A model generated the notes under the pieces. The model was given only the letters and a program-made list of their open reading frames with translations. It did no database searches and was not told the origin of the DNA. Positions 56,200-64,000 of a DNA stretch of 64,000 nt are shown here, one piece after another. A program made the translations under genes and the position numbers. Every line of letters starts with the position of its first letter. The stretch's first letter is position 1. The stretch is from positions 52,712,001 to 52,776,000 of the forward strand of contig NC_057818.1 of NCBI RefSeq assembly GCF_910594005.1. The letters are read 5' to 3'. This DNA comes from Cervus elaphus. Lineage: Eukaryota; Chordata; Mammalia; Artiodactyla; Cervidae.

Positions 56200-56560
56200 G
56201 AAAACTGTTTCCAAAATATTGTATTATGGAAATTTCTAACGTATACAGAGGCAGACATAACAGCAGAGTGAACCCCCATGTACCAGTCACTTGGCTTAAA
56301 CAATTATTAACTTGTGGTCACTCTTGTTTCAACTACACCTCTACCCATTCCCCACACATTCACATACTATTTTGAAGCAATTCCCTGACATATTATTTTG
56401 TCCACACATATTTCAGTAAGTAGTGCTAAAAGATATGAAATCATCTTTAAAATGTTAATATTACACCTCAGTAATTCTCTAATTTTATAAAATGAAGAGT
56501 CAAGTGTTCAAATTTGTTGACTGCAGTTTAACAATTTAGAATTTGTCTTATAATCCTCAA
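56200..56560. repeat. Ancient LINE-like repeat (tentative)
   Basis: GAACCCCCATGTACCAGTCAC, TTTGAAGCAATTCCCTGAC and TATTTCAGTAAGTAGTG match a widely dispersed mammalian repeat I recall. The family is not secure. Confidence 0.45.
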
Positions 56561-56639
56561 AGATAGCACTCTCTGTCTTCATACTGTATTCAGAGACATA
56601 CTCCTGGCCGGAACATACAGAGAAGGGATGCACAGTTTG

Positions 56640-56780
56640 AGTTGCCCCCCTATTTCCAGAGGCCAGAACTTTCGCCCGAAAGTCAAGAATGCCCCGCTGG
56701 AGTCAAGAGCTGCCACACCCCAAACGCAGAAGCCTTTAGAAACTAAGTTTCCAAGGATATAGGGTGCTGAGCCGGAATCG
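56640..56780. repeat. Duplicated promoter-flank block E
   Basis: GTCAAGAGCTGCCACACCCC, then CAGAAGCCTTTAGAAAC, parallel 38770-38820 (GCAAGAGCTCTGACCCC, then CAGAAGCCTTTAGGGAAC), on the intron-1 side of promoter E. Confidence 0.5.
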
Positions 56781-56884
56781 CCCCTCCGCCGAAACGAGGA
56801 ATGAACAGACCAAGCTGCCCTTCCTATCAGAGGGGACCCAACTGCTTGGGTCAATTCCTCTCCCCATCAGGGAGGGAAGGTGTG

Positions 56885-57098
56885 TGTGGGTGTGTGTGTG
56901 TCGCTCAGCCCTGTCCGTGTCCGACTCTTTGCTACCCTGTGGTCTGTGGCCCGCCAGGCTCCTCTGTCCTCTCCAGGCAAGAATACTGGAGTGGGTTGCC
57001 GTTCCCGTCTCCAGAGGATCTCCCTCACCCGGGAATCGAACTTGGGTCTCCCGCATTGCGCGCAGACTCTATGCTGACTGAGCTACCAGGGAAACCCT
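56885..57098 (-). mobile_element. Bov-tA SINE
   Basis: Antisense copy: GTCGCTCAGCCCTGTCCG to CTGAGCTACCAGGGAAACCC. Confidence 0.9.
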
Positions 57099-57439
57099 TC
57101 CCATCAGGGGCGCATGGCCCAAATCAGCATCTCCAAAACCTGAGCCCACGCCCCCTACCCCCGCCTGGGTTCAGAGATGGACGTGCCAAGACTGACACCA
57201 ACCCTGACCCGGAGTTGCACATCCTATAAACCTGCAGAGGCACCACCTCGCAAACCAGCCCAAGCTCCCCACCCCCGACCCCATTCCAGGGAGGTCGGCA
57301 GAAGCCCCTCACCACTCCACCTCGCCAAGGAAGTCCTTTTATCGGTCACTAGTCCCCGCTTCTAACACCTCCCATTCCAGTTCACAAGGTCGGGTTACAG
57401 TTTCACAACCCCCATCCCCCATACACAGTGACTCCTCGA

Positions 57440-57560
57440 AAGGGGGCGCGGTCCGAGCCACACTCACCTCAGCGCCCCACACAAGGTTGCTTACAGCACC
57501 CGTCCCGGACCATGGCGCATGCGCGAGGTAGCCTGTGGACTACAACCCCCAGAAGCCCCT
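57440..57560 (-). promoter_or_regulatory. ZNF285: Promoter E and exon 1 of the ZNF285 pseudogene
   Basis: The minus-strand donor GCTGAG/GTGAGT at 57468/57467 ends exon 1. Upstream lie a perfect NRF1-type palindrome GCGCATGCGC (57515-57524) and a ZNF143/THAP11-type site ACTACAACCCCCAGAAGCC (57539-57557). Only one such site is seen, and no ETS site in register. The promoter looks better preserved than the gene it serves. Confidence 0.6.
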
Positions 57561-57823
57561 GCGTGGCACTAGGGGCCGCGCCAGGTTGCTCTTGGTTCAC
57601 GGTGCTGCAGGGACCACCTGGACTCTATCCTTATTAAACAGTAATCACAGTAGCGATAAAATAACAGCGAAATGTTAATAACAATTTTTTTGAAAATCTC
57701 TCTCTACCCAAGATAAAAAAGAAGAGTGAAGAGTCAATGTCTTACCACCTAAAAATGAACACTTGTTACATTTTAGTGAAAATCTTTAAAGGTACTTATT
57801 CTGTAGACATATCCTTTACTTTT

Positions 57824-58653
57824 TTTGTTTTTGTTTCAATTGTTTATTAACTGACCAGATTACAAAAATAATCCTGGTAGATACCTTAGTTCATCCTTCT
57901 AATAAGCCTGTTGATCTGGTCTTCCCTGTTGCCAGCATCTCCACCTTCTACAAAATGGGTGGTCTTTTTCTTCATTCCACCTCGTGGAGAAGACAGTCTA
58001 AAGGGCCAGGGGACGTTGTTTGCTTCTTTGAAACGTTTTCCAATGGTATAGGTCTCATGAATCAGATCCTCCATGCAGATGATTCTGTATTTCCCAAGAG
58101 ATCGAGCAATCAATGCGTTGTCTGTCAGAGCAATTCGCTTCTTGTTGATTTTGCCATAACCACGCTTGTAGATCAGTTCATTTATGGACTTCAGATTTGG
58201 GTACCCCCATGCAATGTATGGCTCCACAATTCTCAGCATGTTAATTGAAGCCTTGTGGAGCTTCACAAAGGTGCCATTGAAGATCTGCCAGAGGCGAAGG
58301 AGCTGTAGCAGCTTTCGAACCTTCAGGCTCACACCGTTGATACCTCTGATCCTGATGACAAATGCCAATTTGGGTTCCGCGGGTACATAGAAGGTGCCGG
58401 GTTTTCGTGCCATCCTAGCCATTCAAATTTCAGCTCTGTACATCTGCCTGTATTCCTTGTGGTAATGCTTAGCTTTTTCATAGATAAGCTTCCTCCTTGC
58501 CTTTCGAAGCATCTTTGGGGCAAACTTCTTTCTCGGGCGCTTGATCTTAAGCTCTGCGAAATTCTTTCGCTTTTTCTTAAAGGTTTTTGGCACAGCAGGA
58601 ACCTTCTTTTTCTTCTCTTCTGCTCCCTCCATGATTCTAGACGGGAAAGAGGC
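57824..58653 (-). pseudogene. RPL7: Processed RPL7 pseudogene
   Basis: An intronless copy of the large-subunit ribosomal protein L7 mRNA. ATG at 58632, then the K-rich N-terminus (EEKKKKVPAVPKTFKKKRKN) to codon 69. There is one in-frame TGA (58425-58423) at codon 70, where an Arg is expected. After that an open frame (58422-57886) runs to the natural end, RLIRRMN. That gives 248 codons, the full length of RPL7 as I remember it. A pyrimidine-rich 5' UTR start, an AATAAA on the minus strand near 57843-57848 and an interrupted A tail are present. TATCCTTTACTTTT at 57810-57823 and 58654-58667 is the target-site duplication. These are hallmarks of L1-mediated retroposition. Confidence 0.97.
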
Positions 58654-58669
58654 TATCCTTTACTTTTAT

Positions 58670-59739
58670 AAACACACAACTTTTCAATTAAAACTTACTT
58701 CCCTTTTTTTCAGGGTTTGTTTCCATTTAAGGAGACTCTGGGAAATCTTCCACAGGGCATCTGACATAACTCTGTACTTTTCCCCTTAGGAGAAGCAGAA
58801 TGACATATGAACTAGTCAGTAGGTGGTGTCCTTTATCAGGGAATTGTAGGAGTTTGGGGTTCTCTTTAAAGAGATACATTTCAACAAATTATGAAAACAT
58901 GGAAAGCTTTCACATTCTCTTTGAAATTTCCCTTGTAGGGACTTAATGCTTTTTCTCATTTAAGGTTTCTATTAAACATCTTCATTTTTCAGTGCCTTAA
59001 ATTTGAATTGGGATTGAATTGGGCCTTAAAATTAAATAGGGATTATATTAGAGCCTATAATTCTGACCTATAAAGAGTAAAAAACAAACAAAACACCCCC
59101 AAAATGGATGAGAACCATCTCTGTCAGCTCTAATTCTAGATTAGACAGTTGGTGATTGGCAGGAGCTGAAAGGATAACATTCAATGATAGGTTAACATCG
59201 AAACTGGGGCACACAAAGAGAACAGTGAAATAAATGCTTTGGGCCTGTCTCTTGTCATTTGATGTCTTGATGTTTCAGTTTCACTGTCTTTTTAAAAAAT
59301 CTAGTAAAATCTACCAGAGAGATGAGAGTCACACTTAATTATGGCAGAGCCTAACAGTCTTTTTTTATCAGATGGAGAGGAGGATGGTTTCTATAATATG
59401 CCTCAGTAATATTTGTGATAAATAGGTAGATCCTCCATTTCTGAATTAATTTATCCTCTTTAGCCCCTCCTCTCTGACCTCATCTTCCATTACTTCCTCA
59501 CTTACCCATTCTGATCCAACCATATTGGGCTTTGTGTTATCAGTCAAACCTGATCACTGTTCCTCAGCTGGTATGTTCTTTACCTCAGTGGCCACAAACT
59601 TTGCTTCACCTTCTTTATTCTTTGCTCAAATATTACTCTCAGCGAGGTAGTCTATTTAAAAGTGCAACAGTCCCGGGGAACTTCATCACCTGCCTCACCC
59701 CACTTTCCCTTTCCCTTCAGGTACTTATCACCTAAAATG
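58670..59739. other. Intergenic spacer, nothing recognised
   Basis: AT-rich, no supported gene or RNA. A small plus ORF at 59532-59735 has no domain. Confidence 0.35.
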
Positions 59740-60410
59740 CAGGCAAGCACACCTTGTTTTACTGAACTCCAGAGATGCTGCGCTTTTACAAAGTGAACGT
59801 TTGTGCAAGCCTGTGGCAAGCAAATGTATCAGCACCATTTTTTCAACAGCATTTGCTCACTTTGTGTCTCTGTGTCACACTTTGGCAATTCTTGCAGTAT
59901 TTCAAACCTTTTCATTATTGCTGTATTTGTTAGGGTGATCTATGATCAGTGATCTTTTAAAATTTTTTTTCTTTTGTTTGTTAAAAACCTTTTATTGTGA
60001 TCAGTGATTTCTGATGTTAACTGTTGCAGAAAGAAGACTCACTGAAGACTCAGATGATGGCTAGCATTTTTTAACAAGAGTATTTTATTTCTTATTTTGG
60101 CTGTGCTGCGTGGCTTGCAGGATTTTAGTTCCCCAACCAGAGGTTGGGTCCACAGCAGTGAAAGCACCCAATTCTAACCACTGGACCCCCAGGGAATTCC
60201 CCAGGAAAAAAGTATTTTTAAATTAAGGTGTGTATATTTTTTTAGATATAATGCTATTGCATACTTAATAGACTACAATATACAGTACTACAGACATAAG
60301 TTTTATGTACACTGGGAAACCAAAAAAATTCATGTGACCTGCTTTACTGCAGTATTTGCCTATAGCAGTGGTTTGGAATCAAACCTGCAAGTCTTTGAGA
60401 TATGTGTGTC
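59740..60410. mobile_element. Tigger1-type DNA transposon, internally deleted
   Basis: The left end CAGGCAAGCACACCTTG and right end GAGATATGTGTGTC are degraded TIRs of each other. Internal strings CTCACTTTGTGTCTCTGTGT, AATTCTTGCAGTATTTC, AATGCTATTGCATACTTAAT and CACTGGGAAACC match the two termini of Tigger1 as I recall it. The transposase gene is missing, and a CHR SINE lies at the deletion region. Confidence 0.75.
60075..60200 (-). mobile_element. CHR-type SINE inside Tigger
   Basis: Antisense: TTTTGGCTGTGCTGCGTGGC, GTTCCCCAACCAGAGG, terminal CCCCCAGGGAATTCCC. Confidence 0.82.
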
Positions 60411-60819
60411 ACTTAGATTCCTTTTCTTGCAGCCTCAGGTAGCATAAAGGGACTCAGCCCACCTCATGCCTCAGGTCTCCTGAGTCATCCAGGTGGAGAC
60501 ATCAGACTGGAGTTATGGTGCACTATCCTCTGTTGAAGCCAGGCTTGTGGGCTCCCGGGTCCCAGAGGGCCAAAAGGTAGGACAGAAGTACTAAACAGGT
60601 CCTCCCAATGATCCAGAACATCTATCTCCTCTTCTACCAGCCAAAAAAAAAGATGCAGCCTCTGAAAGTATCTAAATCACAAATTTCACAGTTCACTTGT
60701 ATACCTTACATTTGGTACTAGGTACTAAGTGAACAGTAGAAAAAGAAAAAAAATTATAGAGTTTATAACATGGATCCTTGACTACATGGGATTATTCCAG
60801 CAGACTAATTTTTTTTAAA
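60411..60819. other. Spacer, nothing recognised
   Basis: No gene, RNA or named repeat identified. Confidence 0.3.
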
Positions 60820-61430
60820 ACAATAGCTTTACTGTTGTTATAAAATTGATGTATACTTTTTTTAAATAAATCTGTAGAAGTCCATGAAAGTATTACAGAT
60901 CCTGTATTCCATCTGCTAGAAATAAGCACTTATGATACTGACCTCTCACACATATTTTTCTCTCTTTATAAACACACACACACACACACAATATTAACAA
61001 AATGGGGTCATAGTATACTTGTTATTCTACAAGTTTGCCTGTTCTCTAAAGAGTTTGTAGGCAACTTTCGATGTCACTACAGGTGTGCCTGAATGTTTTT
61101 AGTGGTTTGTCCTCATATACATATGCCTTAACTTACTACAACTGGAGAATTAACATTTGTGGGGTTTTCCTATGGTTAAAAAAAAAAAAATACTGAGCTT
61201 GGCCATATGCACTCATCTTTTCCCACATGTGTAACTATCTCCCAAGTATAAATTATTACACACTTATTGCCACTTTGAAGGTTACACAAATTGAATTTGA
61301 GGCACTGACAAATTCTTTCAAAAAATGCTACCTATTTTCATTCTCATCAATAAGTGCGTAAGAGTGCATGTTTCCACAGCTCCATGGACATGGCTTTGGT
61401 GAACCTGTTTTACCACTGCTGTTCTGTTCT
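60820..61430 (-). mobile_element. Old L1-like sequence, antisense (tentative)
   Basis: AACAATAGCTTTACTGTTG, then a GTTTGCCTGTTCTC region, and GCACTCATCTTTTCCCACATG suggest antisense old L1 3' UTR. It includes a (CA)n patch at about 60973-60991. Confidence 0.35.
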
Positions 61431-62059
61431 AACAAGTTAAAAATGCTATTTCTGAATTTTAAAAGTGTACGAATATTTGTCTTATAAGTTAAAAATAACC
61501 CAACCCTCTATGAAATGAAATGGGTAAAAATATATTCATGATAAAGGTAAAACAAAATCCTAGACATATATTTAAGAATATTCAGAACCTATCTTTTAAA
61601 ATCTCTAAAAAATATGACTGAAAGATCATTTAAAATACTTTAGCAAGTGGAGATAAATAGCATTTTCAAAATGGAAAAAAAATCAGCATTTCAAATATGC
61701 AGATTCTTTCTAGATTAACCTATAAATTCCATACAATGCCAAAGAAAAGCCCAAGCAGATTTTACTTAAAATGATAAAATATTCCTTCAGTTTACAGAAC
61801 CTTTCTATGAGAGCAGTTTAACTCTGTGAGATAAGATCCCATCACAGAAGCACATGCAAATGTGCTAGAGACACATTACCCAGGCCTGCCAAGAGAATGT
61901 CTCTCCTTGAAGCCATTCCTGGCCTTCTAAAGGTAACTTGCCTCAATGAATGTTAACATTATGTTACTTTTTAAAAAAATTTTTTTATAACTTTTTTAAA
62001 TCTTTAAAAAAATTTTATATATATATATATTTTATCTGTTACTTTTTATAAAAACTATC
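61431..62059. other. AT-rich spacer
   Basis: Possible sense L1 ORF2 relic at 61.68-61.80 kb (CTATAAATTCCATACAATGCC). Otherwise nothing recognised; a TA run lies near 62.02 kb. Confidence 0.3.
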
Positions 62060-62188
62060 TTTTTTTTTTTTTTTTTTTTTTGCTGTGCCACACAGCACAT
62101 GGGATCTCATTTTCCTGAGCAGGGATGGAAACCTCACCTTGCATTGTAAGTGCAGAGTCTTGATCACTGGACTGCCAGGGAAGTCCCT
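62060..62188 (-). mobile_element. CHR-type SINE
   Basis: Poly-T start (62060-62080), CACATGGGATCTCATTTTCC, terminal CTGCCAGGGAAGTCCC. Confidence 0.85.
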
Positions 62189-62339
62189 ACAAAAAACCAC
62201 CTCCTAAAAGGTATGAACATTATTGGTTTGAGTAAGGGGACAATATTTTTCCTACATTTGTCCTGTTTATAGGTATCTTCCCCCTGCCACGAGGACTGTG
62301 TATCCATAATCTGCTCCTAGGATACTTTCTCATTACTGT

Positions 62340-62742
62340 CATCATTTGTAAAACCTCCCTCCTAGGCCAGCTCTGATGAAGGTGACCATTATCACTGAAG
62401 TCACTGGCCAGGTCATTGCCTTAAGGAGTATTCAACTGTGCAACAGACTCTTGAAGACTGAAGTTTGTGACTGAAGTGCTTTCCCTATTTACCAAACTTC
62501 CAGATTTTCCCTTCCTAGACAGACCAGTGGCTATGAAAACATCAGCCCTTTCTGAGGATCTCCATACACATCACATCTATAATGTTTTTCTCTTGTTTTG
62601 GCTCTGAGATGAAGGCAAAGCTCTAACTGGAGACCTTGACTCACATCTACTTGGAAGGCTTCTCGCTTACATGCACCCTCTGATGATTTCACAGACCTGA
62701 GCTATAACTGAAGCCTTTCCCACACTCTACACACTTGTAGGG
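62340..62742 (-). pseudogene. Decayed C2H2 finger array
   Basis: The minus strand at 62742-62650 encodes YKCVECGKGFSYSSGL, then a stop, then NHQRVHVSEKPSK, one clear finger with linker. Further left, antisense helix/linker strings (AAGTTTGTGACTGAAGTGC, GATGAAGGTGACC) show older, more eroded units. The upstream side is cut by a SINE. It is minus-oriented like its neighbours, so it may be the 3' end of the next cluster member (ZNF229 by human order) or a separate relic. Confidence 0.65.
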
Positions 62743-62880
62743 CTTTTTTTTTTTTTTTCTCTCACACATTGGCTGCACTACATTGCATGTGGGATCCTAG
62801 CTCCCTGACCAGGGATCAAATCTGCGCCACCTGTGTTGGAAGGGCAGCGTCCTAATCACTGGATTGCAAGGGAAGTCCCC
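62743..62880 (-). mobile_element. CHR-type SINE inside the finger relic
   Basis: Poly-T at 62743-62758 directly abuts the finger sequence; then CATGTGGGATCCTAGCTCCC and terminal GCAAGGGAAGTCCCCC. Confidence 0.88.
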
Positions 62881-62884
62881 CAAA

Positions 62885-63839
62885 AGAAATTCTGAATAAT
62901 ATTTTACACACACATTTACTTCTTTATTTTAATAATGCTGTTGTTGATAACAACAACAACGTCGAACACCATTACATCGCTTCTATGTGCCACAGAGGTA
63001 CACATACTAACTTCTTTAGCCCTCAGAGGAACATGGAGGTAGGAACTATCATGATCTTCATTTTACAGAGAACACCCAGGCACAGAGAAGGTAGGTGGCC
63101 GAGTTAAGTTTCTCCAGCATGCCTGAGGAAGCGTTCAGCTGGGACTGCGGCACACAAGCCTGGTCTCAGAGCCCACACTTAGTGGGCATTCTCATCACAC
63201 TGCCTCTCAGGGTAACTGTGAAGCTGGGTACGTGTGAGCTGAACCTCCGAAGGCATCCATCTGTGGCTATGTGTTCTGTGAGCATATTCAGGAGGAATCA
63301 GGCAATACGGATAGGTAGGTCTGGAGACATAAAAACCTCAACATACCCAGGTCACCGCTGGCAAGCCAGCAGACTGTTGTATTTACTGCAGCATTCCATG
63401 TGACCTGAAAAACGTGTCCCTGCTGTCTGATACTCTTTATTGGTTTATCTTTTCTCTTTTAAGGTTCAGGTAACACGAATCTGTTTATGGCCATGAATCT
63501 GTAGAATATTGGAGGTAAGTGAGAAATCCATCAGAGGATAGAGTCAACCTTCTGGAACAGACTGCCTGCCACTGGCTTGCTTGTCTTACACTGCCTGTCT
63601 CTATCAGAGGGAAGGAAGCTCACAGACCGCTTGCTCCCTCTGGGTATGCTGCTCTCTAGAAAGCATGAAGGCAGCATGAAAAGCTAGGGACTGAGTAAGA
63701 GAAATGAGGCTGCACAATGATCACCTACCATGGTACCTGCTGTATCCACAGGAAAGATCAAGGTTAGGGAATGGCCTTTGCGTGGCCAGCTAACCCCTTC
63801 ACTGTCACGCTGGGACTCGAGCCTGGGGAACGGCTACTG
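62885..63839. other. Spacer with a MIR
   Basis: The antisense MIR at about 63000-63110 (CATTTTACAGAGAACACCC) is the only recognised element. The ORF at 63095-63403 (plus) has no domain. Confidence 0.4.
63000..63110 (-). repeat. MIR
   Basis: Antisense MIR: CCCTCAGAGGAACATGGAGG, TTCATTTTACAGAGAACACC, AGAGAAGGTAGGTGGCCGAG. Confidence 0.75.
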
Positions 63840-64000
63840 TGCTTCCCTGGTTGGTTCAGTGGTAAAGAACCTACCTGTCAACTCAGGAGTGGCAGATTTG
63901 ATCCCTGGGTTGGGAAGATCCCCTGGAGAAGGAAATAGCAGACGGCAGAGGAGCTTGGCGGGCTACAGTCCATGGGGTCACAAAGAGTGAGACACGACTT
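63840..64000 (+). mobile_element. Bov-tA SINE, runs off the window
   Basis: Sense copy from GCTTCCCTGGTTGGTTCAG to GTCACAAAGAGTGAGACACG, with an internal deletion near 63.94 kb. Confidence 0.88.

Overview
This is a window of ruminant nuclear DNA, most probably cattle or a close bovid. The evidence is the density of ruminant-specific retroposons: BovB LINE fragments with reverse-transcriptase motifs, Bov-tA and Bov-A2 SINEs, and CHR-type tRNA-Glu SINEs. The species cannot be fixed by eye. The single-copy content is part of a KRAB C2H2 zinc-finger gene cluster, with every gene on the minus strand. From remembered human proteins and gene order, I match it to the 19q13.31 ZNF235-ZNF112-ZNF285-ZNF229 block.

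Layout. (1) 1-2.6 kb: a duplicated promoter-type segment (promoter A) that probably starts a minus-strand gene lying left of the window. (2) 3-17.7 kb: nested retroposons, including about 10 kb of old antisense L1 broken up by SINEs, BovB and a twin-primed (inverted) younger L1. (3) 17.8-39.9 kb: an apparently intact KRAB zinc-finger gene, ZNF112. Its coding exons are a start exon (30957-30986), KRAB-A (28439-28565), KRAB-B (25899-25985) and a finger exon (18775-21263). They join in one open frame of 905 residues. Exon 1 and promoter B lie at 39.4-39.9 kb. (4) 40.4-43.5 kb: two further promoter-like paralogues (C, D) with no finger exon of their own. (5) 46.5-57.6 kb: a decayed finger array, a BovB copy, and a ZNF285 orthologue that is a pseudogene (early stop, several frameshifts, damaged KRAB-A) but still has a promoter-like exon 1 (E). 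(6) 57.8-58.65 kb: a processed RPL7 pseudogene with target-site duplications and one in-frame stop. (7) 58.7-64 kb: a Tigger1 DNA transposon, old LINE sequence, SINEs and a last decayed finger array near 62.7 kb.

How the parts relate. The promoter regions share paralogous flanking sequence, several with a MIR in the same orientation, so the cluster grew by segmental duplication. Promoters A, B, C and D carry ZNF143/THAP11-type sites (ACTACAnTTCCCAGAATGC) repeated every 70-87 bp. In A and B each of these is preceded by an ETS-type GGAAG site about 40 bp upstream. Promoter E has one such site plus an NRF1 palindrome. ZNF112 is expected to be a nuclear, DNA-binding, TRIM28-recruiting repressor.

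I found no new enzymatic or defence system. The most interesting items are the repeated promoter grammar and orphan promoters, a dinucleotide repeat in the position of the KRAB-A polypyrimidine tract of ZNF112, the loss of ZNF285, and several well-preserved retrotransposition scars.
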